Shown piece after piece: positions 1 to 9,898 of a DNA stretch of 64,000 nucleotides (positions are counted from its first letter, which is position 1; each line of letters opens with the position of its first letter). This stretch comes from Flavobacterium foetidum. GTDB lineage: Bacteria; Bacteroidota; Bacteroidia; Flavobacteriales; Flavobacteriaceae. Position numbers and translations under genes: made by a program. Where the stretch lies: assembly GCF_004634245.1 (NCBI RefSeq), contig NZ_SJTF01000002.1, positions 310,001-374,000 on the forward strand. Reading direction: 5' to 3'. The notes beneath the pieces are model-generated. The model did no database searches. It was not told where the DNA came from and was given only the letters and a program-made list of their open reading frames with translations.

Positions 1-1436
1 TTCCATCCGCCGCCAAGGTCTCTGTATACGTGAACCGCAGCGTTTAATTGTTCTTTTTTCGTATCTATTAATTCTAATTTTGCTTCTAGAGCATCTCTTT
101 GCGTCATTAAAACTTCGAAGTAATCTACTCTAGCCGATTTAAACAAATCGTTAGACACATCGATTGATGTATTTAAGGCTGCAACCTGTTGTGATTTTAG
201 ATCGTATCCTTTTTGCAGGTTTTCGATTTTAGAAAGCTGGGTCGAAACTTCTAAGTAGGCATTTAAAATCGTTTTGTCATAATTGTACAAAGCCTGAAGC
301 TGTCTTGCATTGGCACTTGAAAATTCTGCCTTAATCGCGTTTCTGTTAATTAAAGGCGCAACTAAATCTCCCGCTAACGAATACAATAGTGATTCTGGCA
401 TCGTCAATAAATAAGATGGCTTAAAAGCTTGCACACCAATCGCTGCCGAAATATCCAATGAAGGATAAAATTCGGCACGAGCTGCTTTTACGTCTAATTT
501 AGCGGCAGCCAATTCTAATTCGGCTTGTTTTAGATCTGGACGGTTCAACAATAATTGAGATGGAATCCCCGATTTAACTTCTGCTGGAAGCATGGCTAAA
601 AAGTCAGTATGATTTCTTTTGATTTCCTGTGGATATCTTCCTAACAAAAAGTTGATTTTATTTTCGTTTTCTTTGATTTTTTGTAAAATATCAAACTCTA
701 AACTTTTGGAAGTCAAAACCTCAGCCTGAAATTTCTGAACACCAAGTTCTGTTGCTCTTGCTGCCTGTTTTTGAACTTTTACGATTTCAAGTGCATTAGA
801 CTGCAACTGAATAGTCTGTTTTACAATATCAAGCTGACTGTCTAAAGCCAGTAATTCGTAATACGAGTCGGCAATCTCTGCAATCAGGTTTGTTACTACA
901 AAATTCTTACCTTCAATAGTTGCCAAATAGCGGTCTATTGCAGCTTTTTTAGAATTGCGCAGTTTTTTCCATATGTCTACTTCCCAATTCGCATAAGCGG
1001 CAACCGTAAAATCAGGTAGCGGATCTGGAGTTTCTACCCCCGGCTTAATTTCGGTAGTGGCATCGCCCGCACCTTGGCTGGTATAACGCCCAACTTTTTC
1101 TATTCCTGCACCCGCACGAATACCTGCAGTTGGAAGCAAAAGCCCTTTTCTAACTCGGATGTCATTTTTTGCAATTTCGATTTCCTGCAACGTCATATTT
1201 AGCTCTTGATTGTTTTTAAGCGCAATATCAATGAGTTCATTCAAATTTTGGTCTTTAAAAAAATCTTTCCACTTAATGGATGCTGTAGTGACTGTATCCT
1301 GATTTTTTGTATTTCCGAAGGACTCAGGAACCGGTGCGCTTGCAACACTTGTCTCCGCCGCAGGGGTTTTGCAACCCACCACAGCAAGACAAAGCCCCAA
1401 AGCAATACTGTATTGATATAATTTTATTTTATACAT
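1..1436 (-). CDS. Efflux outer-membrane lipoprotein, NodT/TolC family (3' end outside window)
   Basis: Translating the minus strand from the ATG at 1436 gives about 478 residues with no stop before the window edge, so only the C-terminal tip is missing. The first residues form a lipoprotein signal ending in VVGCKT, so the mature protein should be anchored through that Cys. The body shows the two-fold repeated OEP pattern of TolC-like channels, with DFTVAAYANWEVDIWKKL in the first half and a YPSLDISAAIG segment in the second. It would form the outer-membrane duct of the tripartite pump encoded just upstream. Its start overlaps the pump gene's stop by 8 nt, which suggests translational coupling. 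The substrate is unknown. Confidence 0.9.
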   Translation of the reverse strand, partial: MYKIKLYQYSIALGLCLAVVGCKTPAAETSVASAPVPESFGNTKNQDTVTTASIKWKDFFKDQNLNELIDIALKNNQELNMTLQEIEIAKNDIRVRKGLLLPTAGIRAGAGIEKVGRYTSQGAGDATTEIKPGVETPDPLPDFTVAAYANWEVDIWKKLRNSKKAAIDRYLATIEGKNFVVTNLIAEIADSYYELLALDSQLDIVKQTIQLQSNALEIVKVQKQAARATELGVQKFQAEVLTSKSLEFDILQKIKENENKINFLLGRYPQEIKRNHTDFLAMLPAEVKSGIPSQLLLNRPDLKQAELELAAAKLDVKAARAEFYPSLDISAAIGVQAFKPSYLLTMPESLLYSLAGDLVAPLINRNAIKAEFSSANARQLQALYNYDKTILNAYLEVSTQLSKIENLQKGYDLKSQQVAALNTSIDVSNDLFKSARVDYFEVLMTQRDALEAKLELIDTKKEQLNAAVHVYRDLGGGW

Positions 1437-4400
1437 GATTATTATCTATTTCTTCTGTTAATGGATTTTCTTCTTCATGTTTTACCAATTTGTGTTTTTC
1501 GGCAATTTTGGCAAAAATGTAATACAAGCCCGGAATAACAAATACACCGCAGATAGTTCCTATAAGCATACCTCCCGCAGCAGCGGTTCCGATTGTTCTG
1601 TTACCGATTTTACCCGGACCAGTAGCAAAAGCAAGAGGCAATAATCCGGCAATAAAAGCAAAAGAAGTCATCAAAATTGGACGGAAACGTTCTTTTGCTC
1701 CCTCCATCGCACCTTCTAAAACAGTTTTTCCTGCGGCATGTCTCTGAATCGCAAACTCCACAATAAGCACGGCATTTTTACCTAATAGTCCGATAAGCAT
1801 TACCATGGCAACCTGTGCATAAATATTGTTTTCTAATCCGGTCAGCTTTAATAAAAGGAAAGCGCCAAAAATACCAGCCGGCAGCGAAAGAATAACAGAT
1901 AATGGAAGAATAAAACTTTCGTATTGCGCCGCCAAAACCAGATAAACGAATCCTAAACAAATCAGGAATACCCAGATTGCCTGATTTCCCTGCGCTACCT
2001 CATCGGCAGAAATACCAGCCCAATCAATGTCATATCCTCTTGGCAGTTTTTTTTCTGCCACTTCCTGAATCACCTTAATTGCAGTACCAGAACTATATCC
2101 CGGAGCCGGAGATCCACTGATTTGTGTAGAAGTGTACATATTATGACGTGTGATTTCTGAAAGCCCGTATACTTTTTCTAATCTCATAAAAGCAGAATAC
2201 GGTACCATTTCGTCGCGATTGTTTTTTACGTATAATTTTAAGATGTCGTCTGGTTGTGCACGATATTCTGGTGCCGCCTGAACGATAACTTTATAATTGA
2301 TTCCGAACTTGATAAAACTGATTTCGTAATTACTACCCACAAGTGTCGACAGCGTATTCATGGCATTTTCGATAGAAACACCTTTTTGCTGCGCCAGATC
2401 ATTGTCTACTTTCATCATGTATTGTGGGAAACTTGAACTGTAAAAACTAAATACGTTCGACAATTCTGGTTGTTTGTTCAATTCGGCAACAAAATCATTG
2501 TTTACCTGCTCCATTCTTTTATAATCTCCAGAACCTGTCTTGTCCAACAAACGAAGCTCAAATCCCCCAGCAGCACCGTAACCCGGCACAGCAGGCGGTT
2601 GGAAAAATTCGATATTGGCACCCGGAATGTCTTTACATTTTTCCTCCATTTCGTGCATAATCTCCAAAACAGATTCTTTACGTTCGCTCCAGTCTTTAAG
2701 GTTCACCAAACACGTTCCTGAATTAGCTCCTGTACCTTCAGAAAGAATCTCATAACCCGCTAATGAGGAAACCGATTTTACTCCATCAATATCCTCAGCG
2801 ATTTTTTGAACTCTCTCTGCAATATTATTTGTTCTTTCTAATGATGAACCTGGAGGAGTCTGGATCACGGCATAAAACATTCCCTGATCCTCGTTAGGAA
2901 TAAATCCTGAAGGAACTGTACTGCTTATCAACCATGTTCCGGCACAAAATCCAAGAAGCGCGATAAGCGTAACCGCTCTTCTATTGACGATTTTCCCCAA
3001 AAGATTTTGATATTTTCCTTGCGCTAAATTGAATTTTTCGTTGAAAGCATCAATAAATCTATTAATCGGCGTTTTCTTTTTAGGTTTGCCGTGATTGTTT
3101 TTCAACATCATAGCGCAAAGCGCCGGCGTAAGCGTCAAGGCCACAATACCCGAAAGAATAATAGCAGTGGCCATTGTAACAGAAAATTGTCTGTAGAACA
3201 CACCTACAGGCCCAGACATAAAGGCTACCGGAATAAATACTGCCGCCATAAGAAATGTAATGGCGACAATTGCCCCCGCAATTTCATGCATTGCTTTTTT
3301 AGTTGCCTTATAGGGAGAAAGATGTTCTTCTTCCATTTTGGCGTGAACGGCTTCGATAACCACGATTGCATCATCGACCACGACCCCGATGGCCAGCACC
3401 AAAGCAAACAATGTGATTAAGTTTAGCGAAATATCAAAGAAGGTCATGAATATAAATGTTCCAACCAGCGAAACCGGAACAGCAATGGCCGGAATAACCG
3501 TTGAGCGCCAGTCTCCTAAGAAAAGAAACACTACCAAACCTACCAGAATAAAAGCCTCGACCAAAGTGTGAACCACTTTTTCGATAGAAGCATCAAGAAA
3601 TTTAGAAACGTCGTACGAAATCTCATAATCCATTCCTTTTGGAAACTTCTGTTTTATTTTTTCGAGTTTTGCTTTTACTTCCTCGATAACCTGATTGGCA
3701 TTACTTCCAAAAGATTGTTTTAATACAATGGCTGCAGAAGGTCTTCCATTCAAATTAGAATAGATATCATACATCGAGCTTCCAAATTCTATTTTAGCAA
3801 TATCTTTCAATCGTAAAAGCTCTCCATTCGGATTTGCCTTTATCACAATATTCTCGTATTGCTCTTTGGTAGTAAAACGTCCGGAGTATTTCAGTACATA
3901 TTCAAATGCCTGAGAACGTTTACCGGAACTTTCTCCCGTTTTACCTGGCGAAGCTTCTAAACTCTGGCTTGATAAAGCTTCCATAACCTCATCAGCAGAA
4001 ACTTTGTATGCAAGCATGCGGTCCGGCTTAAGCCAGATACGCATAGCATATTCACGAGTTCCCAAGATATCTCCAGAACCAATACCGTTTACCCTCTTTA
4101 ACTCAGAAAGCACATTGATATCGGCATAGTTGTAAAGGAACTTCATGTCGGTATTTTTGTCTGTACTGTAAAGGTTGACATACATCAACATACTTGGTAC
4201 TTCACGCGTAATTTTAATACCTTCTCTAATTACCAAAGGCGGCAGTTTGTTGGTAACAGATGCCACACGGTTCTGCACGTTAATTGCTGCCTGATTCGGA
4301 TCTGTTCCTAAGTTAAAAACTACTTTTATGGTAGCTTCTCCATCGTTTCCTGCGTCAGAAGCCATATATTTCATTCCGGGAACACCATTTAGAGCTCGCT

Positions 4401-4596
4401 CTAAAGGAATAATAACCGATTTGATCATCAGCTCACCGTTAGATCCCGGATAATCGGCTGTAACGTTGACCATTGGCGGTGAAATGGTAGGGAATTGAGT
4501 AATTGGCAAATTCAGTACCGAAAGAACTCCCAAAAAGACAATAATCAGCGATATTACTATCGACAAGACAGGTCTTTGAATAAATTTATTAAACAT
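1429..4596 (-). CDS. RND efflux pump inner-membrane transporter, HAE1/AcrB family
   Basis: At 1055 residues it has the normal AcrB-type length. It starts with MFNKFIQRPVLSIVISL (TM1) followed by the conserved FPTISPP stretch. The proton-relay residues are visible: a DD pair in GVVVDDAIVVIEA (TM4) and a Lys in GLLGKNAVLIVEFA (TM10). Large periplasmic loops lie between TM1/2 and TM7/8. It is a proton-driven exporter of hydrophobic or amphiphilic compounds and works with the fusion protein upstream and the NodT-like channel downstream. The HAE1-like motifs fit organic compounds better than metals, but the actual substrate cannot be read from sequence. Confidence 0.95.
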   Translation of the reverse strand: MFNKFIQRPVLSIVISLIIVFLGVLSVLNLPITQFPTISPPMVNVTADYPGSNGELMIKSVIIPLERALNGVPGMKYMASDAGNDGEATIKVVFNLGTDPNQAAINVQNRVASVTNKLPPLVIREGIKITREVPSMLMYVNLYSTDKNTDMKFLYNYADINVLSELKRVNGIGSGDILGTREYAMRIWLKPDRMLAYKVSADEVMEALSSQSLEASPGKTGESSGKRSQAFEYVLKYSGRFTTKEQYENIVIKANPNGELLRLKDIAKIEFGSSMYDIYSNLNGRPSAAIVLKQSFGSNANQVIEEVKAKLEKIKQKFPKGMDYEISYDVSKFLDASIEKVVHTLVEAFILVGLVVFLFLGDWRSTVIPAIAVPVSLVGTFIFMTFFDISLNLITLFALVLAIGVVVDDAIVVIEAVHAKMEEEHLSPYKATKKAMHEIAGAIVAITFLMAAVFIPVAFMSGPVGVFYRQFSVTMATAIILSGIVALTLTPALCAMMLKNNHGKPKKKTPINRFIDAFNEKFNLAQGKYQNLLGKIVNRRAVTLIALLGFCAGTWLISSTVPSGFIPNEDQGMFYAVIQTPPGSSLERTNNIAERVQKIAEDIDGVKSVSSLAGYEILSEGTGANSGTCLVNLKDWSERKESVLEIMHEMEEKCKDIPGANIEFFQPPAVPGYGAAGGFELRLLDKTGSGDYKRMEQVNNDFVAELNKQPELSNVFSFYSSSFPQYMMKVDNDLAQQKGVSIENAMNTLSTLVGSNYEISFIKFGINYKVIVQAAPEYRAQPDDILKLYVKNNRDEMVPYSAFMRLEKVYGLSEITRHNMYTSTQISGSPAPGYSSGTAIKVIQEVAEKKLPRGYDIDWAGISADEVAQGNQAIWVFLICLGFVYLVLAAQYESFILPLSVILSLPAGIFGAFLLLKLTGLENNIYAQVAMVMLIGLLGKNAVLIVEFAIQRHAAGKTVLEGAMEGAKERFRPILMTSFAFIAGLLPLAFATGPGKIGNRTIGTAAAGGMLIGTICGVFVIPGLYYIFAKIAEKHKLVKHEEENPLTEEIDNNHV

Positions 4597-4647
4597 TTTA
4601 TATTTTTTAAATGATTAAACTTATTTGAAGTTTATAAGTGTTTTCAA

Positions 4648-4696
4648 GTTTCAAGTTTCAGGTTTCTTACATAACTTGAAACCTGAAACTTGAAAC
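4648..4696. repeat. Inverted repeat of the GTTTCAAG family inside the RND operon
   Basis: A 19-bp arm (4648-4666) is perfectly inverted at 4678-4696 with an 11-nt loop. The same GTTTCAAGTTTCAGGTTTC wording recurs near 21.4, 28.57, 29.7 and 41.2 kb. It sits between the fusion-protein and pump genes, where it could form a hairpin in the transcript without a T-tract. Confidence 0.85.
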
Positions 4697-4711
4697 TATT
4701 GAAACAAATAA

Positions 4712-5794
4712 CTATTCTGCTTTCAAACGTAAATGATTCATTACTTCTTTAGGAGATTCGTAATCAAACTTTATCTTGTCGTTTTCTTTTACTTTCTGAA
4801 CGCCTTCAAGCAAAATTTTATCATTTTCTGTAATACCGCTTTTTATCACGTATAAATCAGGGATTTCGCCGGTAATCGTGATTTCTCTTGAACTTACTTT
4901 ATTGTTTTTATCTACCACAAAAACATATTTCTTGTCCTGAATTTCGTAGGTCGCTTTTTGCGGAATCAGAATAGCGTTTTTAAGAGGAACAATCATCTGA
5001 ACTTGTCCTGTTTCGCCATTTCTTAAAAGTTTTCCTGAATTGGGAAATCGAGCTCTAAAAGCGATATTTCCAGTTTCGTTATTAAATTCACTTTCTATAA
5101 CTTCCACATTACCTTTTTCCTTAAAAATAGCTCCATTAGCCAAAACTAAAGACACTTTGTTATCAGCGCGATCTTTGATGTTGGTTTCGTATTGAAGATA
5201 TTCAGGTTCAGAAACATTGAAGTAAGCAAACATCTGACTGTTGTCTGAAAGGCTCGTCAGTAGCTCGCCTTCATCTATAAGACTTCCCAGTTTTAATGGA
5301 ATACGGTCGATTGTTCCATCAAACGGAGCTCTGATTTCTGTAAATGATAAATGTAGTTTTGCTAATGAAACTTCTGCTTTAGCCGACTGCAGTTTTGCCT
5401 GAGCAACACTCAGTTCGTTTTTAGAAACGATATTTTTATCGGCCAACAGTTTGGCATTTTGTAATTCGATTTCAGACGATTTTTGTTCTGCTTGAGCTTT
5501 TAGGAGTTCTGCCTGATACATGTTTGGCATAATTCTGAACAATAATTGCCCAGCTTTTACAAACTGTCCTTCATCGACGTAAATATTTTGCAGAAAACCT
5601 TTTTCCTGCGCACGAAGTTCGATATTTCGAACCGATTTTATTTGTGAAACATACTCTTTGGTAAACGAAGTGTCAATTTTTACCGGATTGGTAACTGTAA
5701 ATTTTTCAACTTCTTCTTTCTCTTCTTTTTTTGATGTACAACTGGTTAAGCACACCAAGGCCATAAAGCCTGTGAACAAGACAATTCTTTTCAT
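4712..5794 (-). CDS. RND efflux periplasmic adaptor (membrane fusion lipoprotein)
   Basis: 360 residues with a lipoprotein signal ending LTSC (Cys about residue 19). The order is the usual one for HlyD/AcrA adaptors: a first half-lipoyl segment (residues about 60-90, YVDEGQFVKAGQLLFRI), an alpha-helical hairpin (about 95-150), a second half-lipoyl segment (LSFTEIRAPFDGTIDRI) and a beta-barrel/membrane-proximal part to the end. It bridges the inner-membrane pump and the outer-membrane channel. It is first in the three-gene operon, 115 nt ahead of the pump gene. No local regulator gene flanks the operon, unlike the second efflux system at 36.5 kb. Confidence 0.93.
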   Translation of the reverse strand: MKRIVLFTGFMALVCLTSCTSKKEEKEEVEKFTVTNPVKIDTSFTKEYVSQIKSVRNIELRAQEKGFLQNIYVDEGQFVKAGQLLFRIMPNMYQAELLKAQAEQKSSEIELQNAKLLADKNIVSKNELSVAQAKLQSAKAEVSLAKLHLSFTEIRAPFDGTIDRIPLKLGSLIDEGELLTSLSDNSQMFAYFNVSEPEYLQYETNIKDRADNKVSLVLANGAIFKEKGNVEVIESEFNNETGNIAFRARFPNSGKLLRNGETGQVQMIVPLKNAILIPQKATYEIQDKKYVFVVDKNNKVSSREITITGEIPDLYVIKSGITENDKILLEGVQKVKENDKIKFDYESPKEVMNHLRLKAE

Positions 5795-5909
5795 GATTTT
5801 TAATGGAAATTAAGCGATTGAATGCTGGAATACAAAGATTCCTTTTAGATGGTTTTAGACATCAGTGCCTTAGTCAGACCTTAATTTTCATATAAGGAGA
5901 AGTAAAAAA

Positions 5910-5955
5910 AGTATACATCACAAGATATGCTGGATCGCAACTAGGCAGCCAATGT
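5910..5955. promoter_or_regulatory. Inverted repeat upstream of the RND operon
   Basis: AAGTATACAT near 5910 is repeated inverted as ATGTATACTT near 5943, with a smaller GCTGG/GCAGCC pairing inside the loop. It lies just past the stop of the small secreted gene and about 115 bp before the adaptor start. It could be a terminator-like hairpin or an operator; there is no T-tract. Confidence 0.35.
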
Positions 5956-5966
5956 ATACTTGTAAA

Positions 5967-6344
5967 TCAAATTCTTAATACTCGTTGCGTAATGTATAAA
6001 GGATTTGAATGCCCAAAGACAGGCGTAGAAAATTTAAAACGATTCGACTCTTTCGCCACAGACTGATCTGAAAGAGCTAGATACAAGGTATCTATCAAAC
6101 TATACGAAGCCGCAAAAAACTTATTCGTAAGTCCATCAACATCATCACCTCCAAGAAGATCTTCTTCGATATCAACATCGGCATCTTCAATGATTGAAGA
6201 ACCACGGTCCTGACTTGTAAATTTAACCCGATGTTTTTTCTCGATTTGATGATGAGAGCCGCCAAAAGTATTTGCATTAAGATATTGGCCTCCGCCTGAC
6301 AGAAGCAAATTCATGAATACTAAAAATACTATTAACTTTCTCAT
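5967..6344 (-). CDS. Small secreted protein of unknown function
   Basis: 125 residues beginning with a hydrophobic N-terminal signal (MRKLIVFLVFMNLLLSGGG). The mature part has an acidic stretch (EDADVDIEEDLLGGDD, residues about 53-68) and no domain I recognise. It lies on the same strand as the RND efflux operon, 172 bp upstream, with an inverted repeat between. The arrangement may reflect a functional link with the pump, but that is only positional. No lipobox is visible. The ATG at 6344 is the only sensible start. Confidence 0.65.
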   Translation of the reverse strand: MRKLIVFLVFMNLLLSGGGQYLNANTFGGSHHQIEKKHRVKFTSQDRGSSIIEDADVDIEEDLLGGDDVDGLTNKFFAASYSLIDTLYLALSDQSVAKESNRFKFSTPVFGHSNPLYITQRVLRI

Positions 6345-6485
6345 TTGGGTGCGAAAGTACTAAAAGATCGGAATAAAAAAAATAAAATAAGAAATCCTTA
6401 ACAACTAAAAATAGGCGAAAACGTTTTCATCTTAATTTTAATTTAAAACAGCAGCATCAGATTTTCAAAAAAAAACAGTAATTAA

Positions 6486-6905
6486 TTACAAATCAATTAC
6501 ATATAAAACAATTTCCATTACAGTGAATTCCTGTCCTGCTTTTTCAAAAACCTGATTTGTATCTTGCATCCCGAACTTTTCGTAGAATGATTTTTTATTT
6601 GTCCTTGCGTTGCACCACACTTTTTTAATATTGTTGCTTTTTGCGAATTCTAAAATATAATTCATTAATTCTGAAGCAATTCCCTGCCCTTGATAAGAAA
6701 CCAAAGTAGCCAGTTTTCTAAACTGCATTTCAGTACCATTGATGAAGCAGGATACAATTGCCACTAATTTGTCTTCTATAAAAACCCCAAAATGCTCACC
6801 CAAATTGTCTTCTTCTAACTGAACAAATTCAAAAGGCTGTTCTGGCCACATGACTTCGTGACGAATCTGCCAAGTATCTGAAGCGTTAATTTTTTTAATT
6901 TTCAT
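6486..6905 (-). CDS. GNAT-family N-acetyltransferase
   Basis: 139 residues. The acetyl-CoA binding motif is visible as LVSYQGQGIASELMNYILEFA (about residues 68-88; Q/R-x-x-G-x-G/A form), followed by the typical WCNART and FYEKFGM strands of the GNAT fold. It should transfer an acetyl group from acetyl-CoA to an amine, with the substrate unknown. It is a single gene, separated from the upstream gene by a terminator. Confidence 0.85.
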   Translation of the reverse strand: MKIKKINASDTWQIRHEVMWPEQPFEFVQLEEDNLGEHFGVFIEDKLVAIVSCFINGTEMQFRKLATLVSYQGQGIASELMNYILEFAKSNNIKKVWCNARTNKKSFYEKFGMQDTNQVFEKAGQEFTVMEIVLYVIDL

Positions 6906-6964
6906 GGATTATTATTTACTCCTCAAAATTAATTCAATTAAAAATATTAGATTCCATAGCGCAT

Positions 6965-6995
6965 AAAAAAAGGGAATCTTTTTAGAATTCCCTTT
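6965..6995 (-). terminator. Intrinsic terminator after the 7.0-7.6 kb gene
   Basis: A 9-bp stem, ATTCCCTTT (6987-6995) with AAAGGGAAT (6969-6977), is followed in the minus direction by a run of T. It lies directly past the stop at 7002. Confidence 0.75.
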
Positions 6996-7001
6996 GTATT
7001 T

Positions 7002-7610
7002 TTAGATTCTCACATAATACCGTTCCAAATTATCGGTATTTATTTTCTGAATTCCGTTTTCCGTTTTAACAGCTATATTGATTACATGAAGCACATTTGA
7101 TTTTTCGTTAATCTGGCAGTTCCAGATTGTGCCGTCTGAGAGGATTATTTCTGAAAACAACGATACTAGACTGTTTTCATCATTGTAAATCAAATTCTCT
7201 TTTTTAATCAGGGTTTTTGCTTTTGTTTTTTTGTCTACTTCATAAAATAGAATTTCATCTTTGCTGATTTCGATAATCTCGTCGACTCCAGAGGTATTAT
7301 CTACATTAGTTGATGCCCATACTGGGTGGTCTCCCGATTTTTTCCAAGAACCGATTGCTTGGTCAAGAATGTTTTTTCTTAAGATCTCTCTTAAAGTATC
7401 CACTTTTTTAACAGCTTCCTGAGCAATCTGATTTTCAGGTTTAATTTTTGCTGCCAATGAAAATAAGTCAATAGCTTTTACATAGTCAGCTTTTTTGTAG
7501 TACGAAATTGCTGCTTCGTATTTACCTTTCTGAAATGCGGTTTTGGGGTCGTTCTGCGCAAAAATCTGAGAAGTAAATAAGAGAACAATCAAAAGTAATT
7601 TGTTTCTCAT
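7002..7610 (-). CDS. Secreted protein with TPR-like N-terminus, unknown function
   Basis: 202 residues starting with a signal peptide ending in QIFAQ (cleavage about residue 18). Residues about 25-70 look like one to two TPR-type helices (KYEAAISYYKKADYVKAIDLFSLAAKIKPENQ). The remainder is a beta-rich domain with SGVDEIIEISKDEILFYEV and no family I can name. It is probably periplasmic or on the cell surface. It stands alone between two terminators, downstream of the M1 peptidase. Confidence 0.75.
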   Translation of the reverse strand: MRNKLLLIVLLFTSQIFAQNDPKTAFQKGKYEAAISYYKKADYVKAIDLFSLAAKIKPENQIAQEAVKKVDTLREILRKNILDQAIGSWKKSGDHPVWASTNVDNTSGVDEIIEISKDEILFYEVDKKTKAKTLIKKENLIYNDENSLVSLFSEIILSDGTIWNCQINEKSNVLHVINIAVKTENGIQKINTDNLERYYVRI

Positions 7611-7700
7611 TAAATAGTAGGTTTATTTGTTTTTTTGCAAACCTACATTTTTTATTGACAAATTCTTACTTTTATTGGATAAATATGAATTGATATAAAC

Positions 7701-7737
7701 AAAAAAACACCTTTTAAGTCAAAAAGGTGATTTTTTT
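7701..7737 (-). terminator. Bidirectional-looking terminator after the M1 peptidase gene
   Basis: An 8-bp stem, CACCTTTT (7708-7715) with AAAAGGTG (7722-7729), has A-runs on one side and T-runs on the other. It follows the M1 peptidase stop (7756, minus strand). Confidence 0.7.
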
Positions 7738-7755
7738 CTCTCAAATTAGAAAATC

Positions 7756-9633
7756 TTATTTCAGTTGCCAGCTGTTATTTTTTGGAGTGGCATCCATAAA
7801 AATACCGCCGTCAAGTTCTACTTGTTTAATCTTCTTTCCGCTTTTTAAAACAATCTTAGCTGTCTTTTGATTCTTTTCCCAAACTGACGGAGTCTGATGC
7901 AAGGTTTCTTTTGAATTATCTGTATAAGTAACAACAACGTCAAACGGAATTGCAAATCCACCAATATTTTCGACAGTGATTATTTTATTATCTGAAGAAA
8001 CGCTTTTTACTGCTATATCTAGATAACTGTTGGTGAAAAACCAGTTATTAAAAAACCAATTCAGATTTTTACCAGATGCTGTATTGAATGAGTTGAAATA
8101 ATCCCACGGAATTGGGTGTTTGCCATTCCATGTATCCATGTAAAAGTGCAATGATTTTTTGAACAAATCGTCGCCCAGCAAATCTTTTAGCGCCAGATAA
8201 GACAATGAAGCTTTTCCGTACGAGTTGTTTCCATAACCCGCACCCGATACCTGAGTTGACATTGTGATAATCGGCTGGTCTTGTTCTCCCGAAGGATCAT
8301 TGATATAGCTTTTTACTCTGAAATTTTTATAAAACTTGTCGGCAGCTTCTTTTCCATGTTCAGCAATTCCAATCAAATATTCAAAAGTAGTTGCCCATCC
8401 TTCATCCATAAAAGCGTAACGGGTTTCATTAATTCCCATATAAAAAGGAAAATAAGTATGTGCTACTTCGTGATCTTGTACCAATTGTGCAAATTTTGCA
8501 TCTCCCATCTGCGAATCGTTGCACATCATTGGATATTCCATATCTGCAAAACCTTGAAAAGCAGTCATTTTAGAAAACGGGTACGGAACTCCTGGCCAGT
8601 TATTAGAAAACCAATCTAACGCATACTGATTGTTTTTAACCGAGTTTACAAAATCGGTGCCTTTTACGTCATAAGCAGCCTGAACACTGGCGCGACGGTT
8701 TGTTTTCTTGTCTACCACAACACTGCTGGCATCCCATAAATAGTGATCGCTCAAACCAAAGCAGACGTCGGTAATGTTTTTTGCTTCAAATTTCCAGACA
8801 TTCCAATCGTATTGCTTGGTTACAATACCGCTTTTTATTTCTTGTTCGTTGGCTATATGAAGAATCTCATCTGTCGTGTACGATTTCTTTAAACGAGTTG
8901 CAAAATCAGGTTGCAAAACCTCATCGGGATTTAGCAAATCTCCCGTTGCATACACCACATAATTTTTGGGTACTTTTACAGAATATACATAATCATTGAA
9001 ATCATTATAAAATTCCTGACGATCGGTATGAGGTAGTTTATCCCAGCCGTTATAATCATCATAAACCGAAACTCGAGGATAACTGTAAGCCACAAAAAAT
9101 GTCGTTTCGTCTATTTGTCCTTCCCTTCCGCTTTCTTTAGATAATGGATAATTCCAATCGATGTTAAGAGTGGTTTTCGAGTGAGGCAAAATTGGTTTTT
9201 TAAGTTTCACCGTTCCTACGGTTCCCCAGTTTTTTGCATCTTCTTTATAAATTTCATTATCAATTTTTAATGAAGTTAGGGTAAGTCCTTCGCTCAAAAA
9301 ATCATCACTGACATTACCCCCTCGCGGAGAAGAAGGTTTGTGGAGGTTGTTTACAAATCGTATGACAATAGTTTTTAAGGTATCATTGCTGTTATTGTGG
9401 TAAATAATACTTTCTGAACCGGTTACCATTCTTGTCTTAGGCTCCACGGTAATTTCCATATTATATTTTCCGTGATTTTGCCAATAATTTCGCCCTGGTT
9501 TCCCGTCTTTAGAACGTGTTTCGTTTGCATATGCCGCTTTTATATTTCTGGGCATATAAAGTTCTTGGGCAAAGTTATTTTGGGCTGAAAGAACAAATGC
9601 TATTACTACAAATTGCAAAAATCTCTTTTTCAT
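7756..9633 (-). CDS. M1-family metallopeptidase (aminopeptidase N-like), secreted
   Basis: 625 residues with a signal peptide (cleavage near NNFAQ). The zinc site is complete: HEVAH followed after exactly 18 residues by E in FMDEGWATTFEY. Upstream, FADMEYP matches the GxMEN exopeptidase loop in degenerate form, so exopeptidase activity is likely but not certain. The N-terminal beta domain (about 50-230) precedes the catalytic domain (about 260-500). The length is that of the short bacteroidete M1 group without the HEAT-like C-terminal domain. It probably removes N-terminal residues from peptides in the periplasm. It is a single-gene unit with its own terminator. Confidence 0.92.
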   Translation of the reverse strand: MKKRFLQFVVIAFVLSAQNNFAQELYMPRNIKAAYANETRSKDGKPGRNYWQNHGKYNMEITVEPKTRMVTGSESIIYHNNSNDTLKTIVIRFVNNLHKPSSPRGGNVSDDFLSEGLTLTSLKIDNEIYKEDAKNWGTVGTVKLKKPILPHSKTTLNIDWNYPLSKESGREGQIDETTFFVAYSYPRVSVYDDYNGWDKLPHTDRQEFYNDFNDYVYSVKVPKNYVVYATGDLLNPDEVLQPDFATRLKKSYTTDEILHIANEQEIKSGIVTKQYDWNVWKFEAKNITDVCFGLSDHYLWDASSVVVDKKTNRRASVQAAYDVKGTDFVNSVKNNQYALDWFSNNWPGVPYPFSKMTAFQGFADMEYPMMCNDSQMGDAKFAQLVQDHEVAHTYFPFYMGINETRYAFMDEGWATTFEYLIGIAEHGKEAADKFYKNFRVKSYINDPSGEQDQPIITMSTQVSGAGYGNNSYGKASLSYLALKDLLGDDLFKKSLHFYMDTWNGKHPIPWDYFNSFNTASGKNLNWFFNNWFFTNSYLDIAVKSVSSDNKIITVENIGGFAIPFDVVVTYTDNSKETLHQTPSVWEKNQKTAKIVLKSGKKIKQVELDGGIFMDATPKNNSWQLK

Positions 9634-9898
9634 AAATGATTTTAAGTTTTTTAAATTGTTTACTGAAATAAGACTGCTGTTTTAAAGCAATGTTACAAAT
9701 TTAATTATTAATTGTGAATTGCCAGATTTATTGTTTATTGTTATAGTTTAGTTTGCCATTTGTTAAAAATCAAAATCAGAATCTAAGCATCTAAGTACTT
9801 CAGTCCTCAGCACCTCAGTACCTTCAGCACCTTAGCAAAAAAAATCCGCCTGAATCAAAGAAACAGACGGAATCTACAATATTATATAGTTTTGATTT
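9634..9898. repeat. Intergenic gap with CTTAG-octamer repeats and a terminator
   Basis: Bases 9782-9838 are a run of degenerate 8-base units (CTAAG/CTCAG/CTTAG plus three bases). A terminator-like hairpin follows at 9844-9872 (CCGCCTG with CAGACGG, T-run in the minus direction) after the GapN stop. The peptidase promoter must lie in the AT-rich part near 9640-9720. I see no further gene here. Confidence 0.7.
9844..9872 (-). terminator. Terminator after gapN
   Basis: Imperfect stem CAGACGGAAT/ATCCGCCTG, ending in the minus direction in eight T. It lies 27 bp past the GapN stop. Confidence 0.65.

Noticed and set aside
3091-3420. 109-codon plus frame within the RND pump gene
   Set aside because: Antisense shadow of a strongly conserved gene; His/Lys/Asn-rich composition without domains.
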